The position numbers and the translations under genes were made by a program. A stretch of DNA of 64,000 bases from Cellulomonas wangleii. GTDB taxonomy: Bacteria > Actinomycetota > Actinomycetes > Actinomycetales > Cellulomonadaceae. This document shows positions 17,733 through 27,912 of this stretch, piece after piece. The DNA lies in the NCBI RefSeq assembly GCF_018388445.1, contig NZ_CP074405.1, positions 1,054,001 to 1,118,000 of the forward strand, given 5' to 3'. The notes below the pieces were generated by a model. It had not been told where the DNA came from, did not search any database, and saw only the letters and a list, made by a program, of their open reading frames with translations. How positions within the stretch are numbered: the stretch's first letter is position 1; the number at the start of each line of letters is the position of its first letter.

Positions 17733-20700
17733 CGGTCGTCCCCCAGCCGCAGGAGCGCCCCCGAGGCGCGTCGGACCAGCGCCGCGGCGAGCACGGCGAC
17801 GACCGCGCAGGCGGCGGCAGCCAGCCCGGTCGTCAGGGCGAGCGACGCCCCCGGGTCCCACACGAGCACCGGGGCCGGCACCGGTCGGCGGCCGTCGGTG
17901 GACACCGTGAGGATGGGGGCGACGACGCGGGCCAGGCCGTACCCGATGGCCGCGCCGGCGACGGCACCGAGCGCGACCAGCAGCGCGTGCTCGCCGACGA
18001 GCCCGGCCACGAGCGAGCGCCGTCCTGCGCCGAGAGCCTGCAGCCTCGCGAGCTCCAGGCGCCGCGACCGCACGGCCGCGGCGGTGCTCGCGCCGAGGCC
18101 CACGAGCACGAGCACGAGGGTGGCGCCGGTGACCAGTGAGAGCGCGGCGGGCACGGCGACACGCAGGGGCCCGGCGACCGCCGCCTCCCGCTCGGTGACG
18201 CGGACCGTGGCGGTCGCCCCGGTCGAGCGGGCGATCTCCGCGGCGAGGACGGGCGCGGCCTCGTCGGGCGCCGTGAGCCACCAGGCGTCCACGAGCGGGT
18301 CCGTCCCGCCGGCCTCGGTGACCGCACGGGCGAGCGCTGTGCGGTCGGCCAGCAGGGCGGGTCCCCGGGGTGTCCCCGGCAGGTGGGGCGTGACCTCCTG
18401 GATCTTGGCGCTGATCTGCGCACCACCGGCGCGCAGGACGAGCACGGCACCCTTGCCGGAGGCGGCGCGCTCGGCCAACGACGAGGTGACGACGACGGGC
18501 AGCGTCGGGGAGGAGGGCCACGCGTGGGCCACGAGCACACCGTTGCCGTTGACCAGGCTCACCATGTCGAACGCGCCGTCGACCACGAGCGCGTTCACCG
18601 GGTGGGACGAGGCGGTGGGCACGGCGGCGGCCTCCCCGGTCCCGACCTCCCGGCGGGTCCCGTCGGTGGTCGCCGACCCCTGCCATCCCGACGCGGTCGT
18701 CTCCACGGCGGTGCCGCCGGTCTCGGAGGCCGTGAGCGCCTCGCTGTCCGACCCCGCACCGACCGTGCGGTCGACCACGCGCAGGTCGTGCAGCGCCACC
18801 CCGATCCGGCCCAGCCGGTCGTGTCCCTGCGCCCCGTCCGGCACCTCCGCCGGTACCGCCTGCAGCCCGACGACGCCCCGCAGCGCGACCAGTCGCAGCG
18901 GTCCGCGCGACCGCGGGACCTCGAGCACCAGCAGCGACGGCGAGCCGAGCGACAGCTCCGGTGCGCTCAGCCAGGAGCGGACCCCGACCTCGTCCTCGAT
19001 GGCGAGCTGGAGGTCGACGCGGCCCTCGGCGTACGGCTGCGTGCCGGGCGTCACGGTCGCGACGATCCACTGGGGCTCGCCCGGCAGCGGCACGCCGGGT
19101 GCGTCCTGCCCCGTGGTCCCGCCCAGCTGGTCGACGAGCGTCGCCCACGACGGGTCCGACCGGCCGCGCAGCGCACCGGGGTCGGTGGTGTCGGCCGCGA
19201 CGAGGCGGGCCTCGATCGACGCGGTGCCCCGGTCCGGTCCGAGGTTGCGCCCGAGGTTCGCCGTCCGGTCGACCACCGGCTGCAGCCGGGTGCCCGGGGG
19301 CGCGTCCGCCAGCCCGGCGCGCACGTCCGCCGACCCTGTCAGCCGCTCGGACGGCTGCCCGTCGATGCGGGCGTCGGTGCCCAGTGCCAGGTCGACCTGC
19401 TCCAGCTGGGACTCGCGCCAGGTCGCCTGGAAGGCCTGGGAGAAGGTCGCGGCGCCGACGGCGAGGACGACCACGAGCGTGGTGCCCGTGGCGGCGGCCG
19501 TCCGGCGCGACACCTGCCACGCCGCGAGCGGCGCGACCAGCGACCGGCTGCGGCGCGCGAGCACGTCCGCCCCGTGGGCCACGGGCCCCACCAGCCGCAG
19601 CGCGAGCACGGCGGCGGCGAGGGCGACCAGCGCGGGTCCGGCCACGAGCACCGGGTCCAGCCGCACGCCGGACGTCCCCTGGGTCAGCGGGGCGCCGTAG
19701 TCGACGAGCTGCCACAGGACGACCCCGGCGACCGCGACCAGACCGAGGTCGGCACCCGTCCGCACCAGCGCGGCGTGCGGCGCGGCGCTCGACGAGCCGC
19801 TGACGTGCCACGCGGGCACGACGAGCGCGACGGCCAGCACGACCGCGACGGCGCCGCACGCGAGCCAGACGGAGGTCGGGACACCGGGTGGTGTCCGCAG
19901 GCCGGCCGCCCCGAGCCCGCTGCGGTCGGCGAGGACGTCGAACACGGCGCGTGCCGCCAGCGGGGACACGGCCGCGGTGAGGACCGCGATCAGGGCGGCC
20001 TCGGCCACCGCGAGCGAGCGCAGCTGGTGCGGCGCCCCGCCCCGTGCCGCCAGCAGCGCGCCCTCACCGGCGCGGCGCTCGCTGAGCAGCCGTGCGGTGA
20101 GCAGCATCACCGTGGTCGCGAGCACGACCAGCAGGAGCCCGACGACGATGACGCCGATGCGGGTCACGGCCAGCTCCCGCGCGGCGGCGTCGATGGTGGT
20201 GCCGAGGTCCGTGCGCACGATGCCGCTCACCCCGGCGGCCTTCAGTGCGGCCGACAGGCGCGCCTGGGTGGTGTCCAGCGCCGTCCGCACGTCGGTCAGG
20301 GCACCGGGGGTGAGGTCGGTGATGGTCGGGGTGAACAGGACGTTCGCGGTCTCCGTGGTGCCCGCGCCGAGCAGGGTCTCGGGCGCCACGACCACCGGGC
20401 CCCAGACGTCGGCCGTCAGCCGTCCCCCGCTCCCGGGGACGGGGAACGCGGCGTCGTGCCCCGTGCCGCCCAGCAGGTCGCGCGACCACTGCAGGCTGCC
20501 GCCCGTGAGCACGTGGGTCCCCACGACGACCCAGGTGTCGGTGGTCTGGCCCCCCAGCGTGCGCACCGGGATCTCGGTGCCCGTCGACCAGCCGTAACGC
20601 TTCGCGGCGACGTCGGGCACGTTGACCTGGGTGCGGCCCGCGTCGTCCCGGGCGCGCTCCGGCCAGGCCCCGGACAGCAGCTCCGCGTGCTCGGGCACGG

Positions 20701-21073
20701 CCGGTGTGCTCGCGGGGTACGCCATCGGCGCGGTGCCGCCGCTCGGGTCGCGGGGCAGCATCCACAGGCGGCCCGTGAGCCAGGTCGTCTGCTCGGTCGG
20801 GACGTCGCCCAGGGTGTCGCCGATCACGGTCGAGGCGGCGTCGACGGCGGCCTGGACGTCGCGGTTCGACAGGCGGATCTTCGTCTCGAGCGTCAGCTCG
20901 GAGTCCGGCACGCGGGCGAGGGCGGCGTCCACCGCGCCGTCGCCCGTCGCGTGCAGCAGGAACGCGAAGGTCCCGAGCAGCGTGGTGGCCACGAAGGTGA
21001 CCAGGGTGACGGTCGCCAGGACGGCGGCCTGGTCGCGCAGGCGTCCCAGGAGCACCTGCGCCCGCCAGCCCAT
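17729..21073 (-). CDS. FtsX/MacB-type ABC permease B2 (long form), first gene of the cluster
   Basis: A 1114-residue permease paralogous to the 9804-13142 protein, with the same order of membrane bundles (QAAVLATVTLVTFVATTLLG near the start, LLAARGGAPHQLR after the first bundle, [20 protein letters not shown] in the last). ATG at 21073 is preferred: GAGAGG lies eight bases upstream, whereas the GTG three codons earlier overlaps that motif. Being the first of six tightly packed genes it should carry the promoter of the unit in 21083-21200. No two-component or other regulator gene adjoins. Confidence 0.85.
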   Translation of the reverse strand: MGWRAQVLLGRLRDQAAVLATVTLVTFVATTLLGTFAFLLHATGDGAVDAALARVPDSELTLETKIRLSNRDVQAAVDAASTVIGDTLGDVPTEQTTWLTGRLWMLPRDPSGGTAPMAYPASTPAVPEHAELLSGAWPERARDDAGRTQVNVPDVAAKRYGWSTGTEIPVRTLGGQTTDTWVVVGTHVLTGGSLQWSRDLLGGTGHDAAFPVPGSGGRLTADVWGPVVVAPETLLGAGTTETANVLFTPTITDLTPGALTDVRTALDTTQARLSAALKAAGVSGIVRTDLGTTIDAAARELAVTRIGVIVVGLLLVVLATTVMLLTARLLSERRAGEGALLAARGGAPHQLRSLAVAEAALIAVLTAAVSPLAARAVFDVLADRSGLGAAGLRTPPGVPTSVWLACGAVAVVLAVALVVPAWHVSGSSSAAPHAALVRTGADLGLVAVAGVVLWQLVDYGAPLTQGTSGVRLDPVLVAGPALVALAAAVLALRLVGPVAHGADVLARRSRSLVAPLAAWQVSRRTAAATGTTLVVVLAVGAATFSQAFQATWRESQLEQVDLALGTDARIDGQPSERLTGSADVRAGLADAPPGTRLQPVVDRTANLGRNLGPDRGTASIEARLVAADTTDPGALRGRSDPSWATLVDQLGGTTGQDAPGVPLPGEPQWIVATVTPGTQPYAEGRVDLQLAIEDEVGVRSWLSAPELSLGSPSLLVLEVPRSRGPLRLVALRGVVGLQAVPAEVPDGAQGHDRLGRIGVALHDLRVVDRTVGAGSDSEALTASETGGTAVETTASGWQGSATTDGTRREVGTGEAAAVPTASSHPVNALVVDGAFDMVSLVNGNGVLVAHAWPSSPTLPVVVTSSLAERAASGKGAVLVLRAGGAQISAKIQEVTPHLPGTPRGPALLADRTALARAVTEAGGTDPLVDAWWLTAPDEAAPVLAAEIARSTGATATVRVTEREAAVAGPLRVAVPAALSLVTGATLVLVLVGLGASTAAAVRSRRLELARLQALGAGRRSLVAGLVGEHALLVALGAVAGAAIGYGLARVVAPILTVSTDGRRPVPAPVLVWDPGASLALTTGLAAAACAVVAVLAAALVRRASGALLRLGDDR

Positions 21074-21218
21074 CTGCGCCACCTCTCGTCCGCGCCGTCG
21101 TCGTCGCGCGACCGCACGGCGATGCTAGGCGAGATGAAAGCGCAGGTGGGGGGTGCTCTGACACTCGTTCGGGTGATAGGAAAGGTTGGGTCGGCGGGCG
21201 GGTCAATTCCGTGGCGTA

Positions 21219-21250
21219 CGGGGTGCCCCGGGTCCTCCCGGGACACCCCG
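21219..21250 (-). terminator. Terminator after fumC
   Basis: A 14-bp inverted repeat (21219-21232 with 21237-21250) with one mismatch and a four-base TCCT loop lies just past the fumC stop. It also shields fumC from the divergent promoter region of the ABC cluster. Confidence 0.8.
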
Positions 21251-21260
21251 CACGCGCTGG

Positions 21261-22694
21261 TCAGGCCTGCGGCGGCCGGGTCATCGCGAGGACGTCCAGC
21301 GCCGCGTCGAGCTGCTCGAGCGTGAGGTCGCCGCGCTCGACGAAGCCCAGGTCGAGGGTCGCCTGGCGGATCGTCACCCCCGCCTTCACGGCGTGCTTGG
21401 CGATCTTCGCGGCGTTCTCGTAGCCGATGGTGCGGTTCAGCGGCGTCACGATCGACGGGGACGACTCCGCCAGCTCACGTGCGCGCTCGACGTTCGGTGT
21501 CGTGCCGGCCACCGTGCGGTCGGCCAGCACGCGCGACGCGTTCGACAGCAGGCGGATCGACTCGAGCACCGCCGAGGCGATCACGGGGATCTGCACGTTG
21601 AGCTCGAAGGTGCCGCTGGCACCGGCCCACGCGACCGTCGCGTCGTTGCCGACGACCCGGGAGCAGACCATGAGCACGGCCTCGGGCACCACGGGGTTGA
21701 CCTTGCCGGGCATGATCGACGACCCGGGCTGCAGGTCGGGCAGGGCGATCTCCGCCAGGCCGGTGTTGGGGCCCGAGCCCATCCAGCGCAGGTCGTTGCA
21801 GATCTTGGTCAGGCTCACGGCGATGGTGCGCAGCGCGCCGGACAGCTCCACGAGGCCGTCGCGGGAGGACTGCGCCTCGAAGTGGTCGCGCGCCTCCGTC
21901 AGCGGCAGGCCCGTGTCCTCGACCAGCAGCGCGATCACGCGCTGCGGGAAGCCCGCGGGCGTGTTGATGCCGGTGCCGACCGCGGTGCCGCCCAGCGGGA
22001 CCTCCGCGGCGCGCGGCAGCGCGGCCTGCAGGCGCTCGACGCCGTAGCGCACCGCCGCGGCGTACCCGCCGAACTCCTGGCCCAGCGTCACCGGGGTCGC
22101 GTCCATGAGGTGCGTGCGGCCCGACTTCACGACCTGCGCCCAGGCGGTCGCCTTCTCCTCCAGCGCGCCGGCGAGGTGCTCGAGCGCGGGGACGAGGTCG
22201 CGCACGACGCCCGCGGTGGCGGCCACGTGCACGGAGGTGGGGAAGACGTCGTTCGACGACTGCGACGCGTTGACGTGGTCGTTCGGGTGCACGTCGCGGC
22301 CCAGCAGGCGCGTCGCGAGCGTGGCGAGGACCTCGTTGGTGTTCATGTTCGAGCTGGTGCCCGAGCCGGTCTGGTAGACGTCGACCGGGAAGTGGGCGTC
22401 GTGGACCCCCGACGCGACCTCGTCCGCGGCGGTGGCGATCGCGTCGGCGACGTCCTGGGGGAGCACACCCAGCTCGGCGTTGGCGCGGGCGGCCGCCTTC
22501 TTCACGCGCGCGAGCGCCTCGATGTGGCCGCGCTCCAGGGTGCTCCCGGAGATCGGGAAGTTCTCCACCGCGCGCTGGGTCTGCGCGCGGTACAGCGCGT
22601 GGGCGGGCACGCGGACCTCACCCATCGTGTCGTGCTCGATGCGGTACGCGGGCTGGGCGTCGGCCGCGACGTCGGGACCGTTCGTGTCAGTCAT
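21261..22694 (-). CDS. fumC: Class II fumarate hydratase
   Basis: A 477-residue iron-independent fumarase that interconverts fumarate and malate in the TCA cycle as a homotetramer. The superfamily signature [12 protein letters not shown] lies near residues 321-332, and the substrate-site stretches [13 protein letters not shown] and [11 protein letters not shown] are intact. The ATG is preceded by AAGGA seven bases upstream, which decides the start within a much longer open frame. Length matches the family (460-480). It stands alone between a terminator and the divergent sugar-transporter promoter. Confidence 0.96.
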   Translation of the reverse strand: MTDTNGPDVAADAQPAYRIEHDTMGEVRVPAHALYRAQTQRAVENFPISGSTLERGHIEALARVKKAAARANAELGVLPQDVADAIATAADEVASGVHDAHFPVDVYQTGSGTSSNMNTNEVLATLATRLLGRDVHPNDHVNASQSSNDVFPTSVHVAATAGVVRDLVPALEHLAGALEEKATAWAQVVKSGRTHLMDATPVTLGQEFGGYAAAVRYGVERLQAALPRAAEVPLGGTAVGTGINTPAGFPQRVIALLVEDTGLPLTEARDHFEAQSSRDGLVELSGALRTIAVSLTKICNDLRWMGSGPNTGLAEIALPDLQPGSSIMPGKVNPVVPEAVLMVCSRVVGNDATVAWAGASGTFELNVQIPVIASAVLESIRLLSNASRVLADRTVAGTTPNVERARELAESSPSIVTPLNRTIGYENAAKIAKHAVKAGVTIRQATLDLGFVERGDLTLEQLDAALDVLAMTRPPQA

Positions 22695-22746
22695 GCGCAC
22701 ATCCTTCCACCGCCGCCGCGTCGGGTCGCGCAGGCTTCCGGTGGCG

Positions 22747-22784
22747 GAACGGTGCAGGTCGTAGTCGTATGTGAAGCACCGTTC
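22747..22784 (+). promoter_or_regulatory. Inverted repeat in the sugar-transporter promoter region
   Basis: Perfect 9-bp arms GAACGGTGC (22747-22755) and GCACCGTTC (22776-22784) flank 20 bases containing TCGTAT, a possible -10. It lies 37 bases before the lipoprotein start in the 126-base fumC/importer divergent space. It could be an operator or an RNA hairpin; LacI-type regulators of CUT1 importers usually use shorter sites, so the binding factor is open. Confidence 0.35.
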
Positions 22785-22820
22785 GACCCTTCCGACGACG
22801 CGAGAGGTCAGGTACCCCCG

Positions 22821-24104
22821 GTGCGACGACGCGCAGCTCTCCTCGCCCTGGCGCTGGTGGCCCCGCTGGCCGCCTGCGCGTCGGCCGAGGAGGGGCCTCC
22901 CACGCTGACGTGGTACATCAACCCCGACTCCGGGGGGCAGGCGCGCATCGCCGCCGAGTGCAGCGACGAGTCCGACGGCGCGTACCGCCTCGAGGTGGCC
23001 CTGCTGCCGCGCGACGCCCCGGGGCAGCGCGAGCAGCTCGTCCGGCGGCTCGCGGCCAACGACACGTCGATCGACCTCATGAGCATCGACCCGCCGTTCG
23101 TCCCGGAGTTCTCCAACGCGGGCTTCCTGGCCGAGATCCCGGACGACGTGGCGCAGACCGTGACGCAGGACGTGGCCGAGGGGGCCGTCGCGGCCGCCAC
23201 GTACGGCGACGAGCTCGTCGTCGTGCCGTTCTGGGCCAACACGCAGCTGCTCTGGTACCGCAAGTCCGTGGCCGAGGCCGCAGGCCTGGACATGTCGCAG
23301 CCGGTCACGTGGGACCAGATCATCGACGCGGCCGAGCAGCAGGACGTCACGGTGGCCGTCCAGGGCACGCGCGCCGAGTCGCTCACCGTGTGGGTCAACG
23401 CGCTGGTCGAGTCCGCCGGCGGGCACATCCTCGAGAACCCCGACGAGGAGGACCCGCAGGCCGTCACCCCGAGCCTCGACAGCGACGCGGGCCGCACCGC
23501 TGCGCAGATCATCTCGGACCTCGCCGCCTCGGGTGTCGGGGGGCCGCAGCTCTCCAACGCCGACGAGGACATCAACGCCTCGATGTTCGAGGGCGACTCC
23601 GCGGGCTTCATGGTCAACTGGCCGTTCGTCTGGCAGCGCGCCAACGCGGGCGTCGAGTCCGGCAGCCTCGACCGGTCGGTCGTCGACGACTACGGCTGGG
23701 CGCTGTACCCGCAGGCGGTCGAGGGCGAGGAGTCCCGCCCGCCGATCGGGGGCGTCACGCTCGGCGTCAGCGCGTTCAGCGAGAACCCCGACCTGGCGTT
23801 CGAGGCCGCGCAGTGCATCGTCCAGCCCGAGAAGCAGGCGGAGTACTACCTGTCGGACGGCAACCCGCCCGGGTCCCTCGTGGCGTTCGACGACCCCGAG
23901 GTGCAGGAGGCATTCCCGATGGCCGACCTCATCCGCGAGTCGCTGCAGAACGCCGCACCACGGCCGCAGACGCCGTTCTACAACGAGGTGTCGACGAGCC
24001 TGCAGCGCACGTGGCACTCGCCCCGCAGCGTCTCCCCGGACTCCACCCCGGCCTCGGGCGACACGCTCATCACCGACGTCCTGCAGGGGAGGGCACTGCT
24101 GTGA
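22821..24104 (+). CDS. Sugar ABC transporter substrate-binding lipoprotein (CUT1)
   Basis: A 427-residue extracytoplasmic solute-binding protein of family 1 (MalE-like). The GTG start gives a short lipoprotein signal peptide with lipobox LAAC and Cys19, followed by the mature binding protein ([20 protein letters not shown], later [20 protein letters not shown], typical of family-1 binding proteins). The long upstream frame is not used, because the signal peptide begins at this GTG. It heads a four-gene importer with two permeases and an ATPase. The ligand is probably an oligosaccharide such as a trehalose- or maltose-type sugar; this is inference from subfamily only. Confidence 0.9.
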   Translation: MRRRAALLALALVAPLAACASAEEGPPTLTWYINPDSGGQARIAAECSDESDGAYRLEVALLPRDAPGQREQLVRRLAANDTSIDLMSIDPPFVPEFSNAGFLAEIPDDVAQTVTQDVAEGAVAAATYGDELVVVPFWANTQLLWYRKSVAEAAGLDMSQPVTWDQIIDAAEQQDVTVAVQGTRAESLTVWVNALVESAGGHILENPDEEDPQAVTPSLDSDAGRTAAQIISDLAASGVGGPQLSNADEDINASMFEGDSAGFMVNWPFVWQRANAGVESGSLDRSVVDDYGWALYPQAVEGEESRPPIGGVTLGVSAFSENPDLAFEAAQCIVQPEKQAEYYLSDGNPPGSLVAFDDPEVQEAFPMADLIRESLQNAAPRPQTPFYNEVSTSLQRTWHSPRSVSPDSTPASGDTLITDVLQGRALL

Positions 24105-25063
24105 GCGCCGCGACCACCACCGTCCCGGCCGCGGCTGACGCGGCCACCGGCGGTCCCCGCAAGCCGCGCCGGTCGGACCGGGCGCGCCAGGAGGCCCGGC
24201 TCGGGCTGCTGCTGTGCGCGCCCGCGATCCTCGTCCTCGTCGCCGTCGTGGGGTACCCGATCCTGCAGGCCGTCTGGGACTCGCTGTACAGCTACAAGCT
24301 CACCAACCCCGACGCGCGGCGCTTCGTCGGCCTGGAGAACTACGCGCTGATCCTGTCCGACCCGATCTGGTGGCAGGCGCTGTGGGTGACCGTGCTCATC
24401 ACGGTCGTCACCGTGGTCGTCGAGCTCGTCCTCGGGTTCGCCCTGGCGCTGGTGATGAACAACGCGCTGAGCACCCTGCGTCCCGCGCTGCGCACGGCGA
24501 TCCTCATCCCGTACGCGATCATCACGGTCGTCTCGGCGTTCGCGTTCCGGTTCATGTTCGACCTGACCAGCGGGTTCATGAACAGCTGGCTGCCGTTCGT
24601 GCCCGACGACGTGGACTGGTTCGCGTCGTTCGGCACCGCGATCACGGTCATCTGCATCTCGGAGATCTGGAAGACGACGCCGTTCATCTCGCTGCTGCTG
24701 CTGTCGGGGCTCGCACAGGTCCCGGGCGAGCTGCAGGAGGCGGCGAAGGTCGACGGCGCCACGTGGTGGCAGCGGATGCGCCGCGTGACGATCCCGAACA
24801 TGAAGGCCGCGATCATGGTCGCGCTGCTGTTCCGGGCCCTCGACGCGTTCCGCATCTTCGACAACATCTTCATCATGACGAACGGCGCGGCCGGCACCGA
24901 GTCGGTGTCGTTCCTGGCCTACCGGCAGACCATCCAGCGCCTGGAGATCGGCATCGGCTCGGCGGTGTCCGTGCTGCTGACGATCTGCGTCGCGCTCATC
25001 GCGCTGCTGTTCGTCAAGGGCTTCAAGGTCAACCTGGCGGCGTCGACGAGGGCGGGACGATGA
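24101..25063 (+). CDS. Sugar ABC transporter permease (MalF type)
   Basis: A 320-residue inner-membrane permease with six predicted helices. The EAA loop that docks on the ATPase reads [20 protein letters not shown]. Start GTG at 24101 overlaps the stop of the binding-protein gene and has AGGGGAGGG a few bases upstream. The first helix ([20 protein letters not shown]) follows a 40-residue basic, cytosolic tail. Together with the next gene it forms the heterodimeric channel. Confidence 0.93.
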   Translation: MSAATTTVPAAADAATGGPRKPRRSDRARQEARLGLLLCAPAILVLVAVVGYPILQAVWDSLYSYKLTNPDARRFVGLENYALILSDPIWWQALWVTVLITVVTVVVELVLGFALALVMNNALSTLRPALRTAILIPYAIITVVSAFAFRFMFDLTSGFMNSWLPFVPDDVDWFASFGTAITVICISEIWKTTPFISLLLLSGLAQVPGELQEAAKVDGATWWQRMRRVTIPNMKAAIMVALLFRALDAFRIFDNIFIMTNGAAGTESVSFLAYRQTIQRLEIGIGSAVSVLLTICVALIALLFVKGFKVNLAASTRAGR

Positions 25064-25893
25064 GCGGGCGGACGAAGGCGTGGTGGTGGGTCGGCGGGAT
25101 CCTGATCGTCCTGTACTGCCTGTTCCCGGTGGCGTGGATCGTGTCGCTGTCGCTCAAGGCGCCGGCCGACCTCGACGACGGGTCGTTCCTGCCCACGTCG
25201 GTGTCGTGGCAGAACTACCAGCTGATCCTCACCGGCGGCGCGTCCGACCTGTTCCTGCCGGCGCTGCGCAACTCCGTGGGCATCTGCCTCATCGCCACCG
25301 GGATCGCGGTCGTGCTGGCGGCGCTGTGCGCGTACGCGGTCGCCCGCCTCGACTTCCCCGGCAAGGCGCTGGTGCTGGGGCTCGCGCTCGGGGTGTCGAT
25401 GTTCCCCGTCATCTCGATCGTCACGCCGCTGTTCAACATCTGGCGTGCGATCGGGCTGTTCGACACGTGGCCCGGCCTGATCATCCCCTACCTGTCGATC
25501 ACGCTGCCGCTGTCGATCTGGACGCTCACCGCGTTCTTCCGCGAGATCCCGTGGGAGATGGAGCAGGCGGCGCAGGTCGACGGCGCGACGACCGCGCAGG
25601 CGTTCCGCAAGGTCATCGTGCCGCTCGCCGGACCGGGCGTGGCGACCACGGCGATCATCGCCTTCTTCCTCGCGTGGAACGACTTCGTCTACGGCATCTC
25701 GCTGACGTCCACCGAGCGCGCCCGGCCCGTGCCGGCGGCGCTCGCGTTCTTCACCGGCGCCTCGCAGTTCGAGGAGCCGACGGGGGCCATCTCGGCCGCC
25801 GCGGTCATCGTCACCATCCCCGTCGTCGTGCTGGTCCTGCTGTTCCAGCGCCAGATCGTCGCCGGGCTCACCCAGGGTGCCGTCAAGGGCTGA
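25060..25893 (+). CDS. Sugar ABC transporter permease (MalG type)
   Basis: A 277-residue permease with six helices. It has the EAA loop [21 protein letters not shown] and the MalG-like end ([19 protein letters not shown], then a last helix). The ATG overlaps the preceding stop by four bases (ATGA). The start helix [20 protein letters not shown] is typical of MalG proteins. A 26-base gap separates it from the ATPase gene. Confidence 0.93.
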   Translation: MSGRTKAWWWVGGILIVLYCLFPVAWIVSLSLKAPADLDDGSFLPTSVSWQNYQLILTGGASDLFLPALRNSVGICLIATGIAVVLAALCAYAVARLDFPGKALVLGLALGVSMFPVISIVTPLFNIWRAIGLFDTWPGLIIPYLSITLPLSIWTLTAFFREIPWEMEQAAQVDGATTAQAFRKVIVPLAGPGVATTAIIAFFLAWNDFVYGISLTSTERARPVPAALAFFTGASQFEEPTGAISAAAVIVTIPVVVLVLLFQRQIVAGLTQGAVKG

Positions 25894-25919
25894 CGGGCCG
25901 TCGCAGGAGGAGGAGCGTC

Positions 25920-27188
25920 ATGGCAGCGATCACGCTGAGCCACGTCGTCAAGGAGTACGGCGACGGGTACCCGGCAGTGAACGACGTGAGCCTGGACATC
26001 GACGACGGCGAGTTCGTCATCCTCGTCGGGCCGTCGGGGTGCGGGAAGTCGACCCTGCTGCGCATGGTCGTCGGTCTCGAGGACATCACGGGCGGCGAGA
26101 TCTCGATCGACGGCGACGTGGTCAACGACAAGGCGCCGCGGGACCGCAAGCTGGCGATGGTGTTCCAGAACTACGCGCTGTACCCGCACCTGAGCGTGTT
26201 CGAGAACATCGCGTTCCCGCTGCGGCTCGACAAGGGCAAGTTCTCGGAGGCGGAGGTGCGTGAGCGCGTCGAGCGCGCCGCCGACACCCTGGAGCTGCGT
26301 GAGCACCTCGACCGCAAGCCCGCCAACCTGTCCGGCGGGCAGCGGCAGCGGGTCGCGATGGGGCGGGCCATCGTCCGCGAGGCGCGCGCGTTCCTCTTCG
26401 ACGAGCCGCTGTCCAACCTCGACGCCAAGCTGCGCGGGCAGATGCGCACCGAGATCTCCCGGATGCAGCGCCGGCTCGGCACCACGACCCTCTACGTCAC
26501 GCACGACCAGACCGAGGCGATGACGCTCGGCGACCGGGTGGCCGTGCTGAAGAAGGGCGTGCTGCAGCAGGTCGCCAGCCCGCGGGCGCTGTACGAGCAG
26601 CCCGTCAACCTCTTCGTGGCCGGGTTCATCGGGTCGCCGCCCATGAACTTCCTGCCGGGAGAGGTCGACGGTGACGTGCTGCGGCTGCCGCTGACCGAGG
26701 TCCCCCTGACCGACGAGCTGCGCGCCCGCATCGGCGACCGCCGGGTCGTCATCGTCGGTCTGCGCCCGGAGCACCTGGAGGACGCGGACATGCTCGACGA
26801 CGACACCCGCGCGGGCGGTGTGACGTTCGGGGCCGACGTGGACGTCGTCGAGTGGCTGGGCGCGGAGCTCTACGCGTACGTGCCGTTCGAGACGCACGCC
26901 TCGGTGGAGAAGACCCTCGAGGAGCTCGACCGCGACCTGGACGGCGAGGGCATGCGGACCCAGCTGGTCGCGGCGCTCGGCTCCGAGGCGCGGGTCCGCG
27001 ACGGTGACACCGCCGAGCTCTGGTTCGACCCGGCACGGCTGCTGATCTTCGACCCGGAGAACGGCGAGAACCTCACGTACGACGCGGAGTCGGCCCGCCG
27101 GTCCGACGAGGAGAGCGTCGAGGAGCGTCGCCGGACGACGGAGCGTGCGCACCGCCGCGCCGAGCGCGCCCGCGAGCCGGCCGCCTGA
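25920..27188 (+). CDS. Sugar ABC transporter ATPase (MsmK/UgpC/MalK type)
   Basis: A 422-residue ATPase with Walker A GPSGCGKS, Q-loop VFQNYALYPH, signature LSGGQRQRVAMGRAI, Walker B FLFDEPLSNLDAK and H-loop YVTHD, then a C-terminal regulatory OB-fold (TOBE) region containing VVIVGLRPEHLED. The last 40 residues are a charged Arg/Glu tail not normal for the family. AGGAGGAGG immediately upstream fixes the ATG at 25920. Actinobacterial sugar importers often share one such ATPase; here the subunit is encoded with its own importer. Confidence 0.95.
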   Translation: MAAITLSHVVKEYGDGYPAVNDVSLDIDDGEFVILVGPSGCGKSTLLRMVVGLEDITGGEISIDGDVVNDKAPRDRKLAMVFQNYALYPHLSVFENIAFPLRLDKGKFSEAEVRERVERAADTLELREHLDRKPANLSGGQRQRVAMGRAIVREARAFLFDEPLSNLDAKLRGQMRTEISRMQRRLGTTTLYVTHDQTEAMTLGDRVAVLKKGVLQQVASPRALYEQPVNLFVAGFIGSPPMNFLPGEVDGDVLRLPLTEVPLTDELRARIGDRRVVIVGLRPEHLEDADMLDDDTRAGGVTFGADVDVVEWLGAELYAYVPFETHASVEKTLEELDRDLDGEGMRTQLVAALGSEARVRDGDTAELWFDPARLLIFDPENGENLTYDAESARRSDEESVEERRRTTERAHRRAERAREPAA

Positions 27189-27194
27189 GCCCCG

Positions 27195-27233
27195 GCGTCG
27201 CGCCGTCCCGGCAGGCCCGGGGCGGCGCGACGC
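27195..27233. terminator. Bidirectional terminator between the importer and carbonic anhydrase
   Basis: A 17-bp stem (27195-27211 with 27217-27233) containing a single G-T pair and a five-base loop lies between two convergent genes, six bases after one stop and ten bases from the other. It can serve both strands. Confidence 0.85.
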
Positions 27234-27243
27234 GGCACGACGG

Positions 27244-27912
27244 TCAGTCCTGCGGGACCACGCCCGGTCCGGCGCCGATGTCGCCGACGACGCGCGCGAC
27301 GCGCGCGCGGCCGTCGGCCAGGGCGTACTCCAGCGCGACGATCGCGCACCGGCCGGCCGCGATCTCGTCCGCGAGCGACACGGAGTACCCGTGCAGCTGG
27401 CGCGCGGTGTGCAGGACGTGCTCGTGGCCGAGCGTGGCCGCGTCGAACGAGTCCAGCGGCCGCCCCGAGGCCGTGAGGCCGACGATCGACGGGATCACGC
27501 GGTCCACCACGGCCTGCACGAAGCCGGGCGGGACGTTCCCGCTGGTCATCGCGTCGACGGTGGCCGCGACCGCACCGCACGAGTCGTGCGCGAGGACGAC
27601 CACGAGCGGGGCGCCCAGCACGTTGACGCCGTACTCGATCGACCCGATGACGGTCGTGTCGAGCACGTGCCCGGCCGTGCGGACCACGAAGAGGTCGCCC
27701 AGGCCCTGGTCGAAGATGATCTCGGCGGCGACCCGGCTGTCGGAGCAGCCGAACACCACGGCGAAGGGGTGCTGCTCGCTGCTGACCTCGGTGCGACGGT
27801 CGATCCCCTGCGAGGGGTGCAGCATCCGGTCCTCGACGAACCGCAGGTTGCCTGCGCGCAGCTCGGCCCACGCCTCGGCGGGCGTCGTCGGTGTCGTGGT
27901 CGCAGCCGTCAT
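27244..27912 (-). CDS. Beta-class carbonic anhydrase
   Basis: A 222-residue zinc enzyme that hydrates CO2 to bicarbonate. The zinc ligands and the Asp-Arg dyad are present in FGCSDSRV (about residue 57) and LAHDSCGAV (about 109-112), along with FVVRTAGHVL. The ATG (complement of 27910-27912) overlaps the stop of the kinase gene by four bases, so it is the last gene of the xseA-xseB-kinase unit and translationally coupled to it. Bicarbonate supply for carboxylases is the normal role. Confidence 0.94.
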   Translation of the reverse strand: MTAATTTPTTPAEAWAELRAGNLRFVEDRMLHPSQGIDRRTEVSSEQHPFAVVFGCSDSRVAAEIIFDQGLGDLFVVRTAGHVLDTTVIGSIEYGVNVLGAPLVVVLAHDSCGAVAATVDAMTSGNVPPGFVQAVVDRVIPSIVGLTASGRPLDSFDAATLGHEHVLHTARQLHGYSVSLADEIAAGRCAIVALEYALADGRARVARVVGDIGAGPGVVPQD

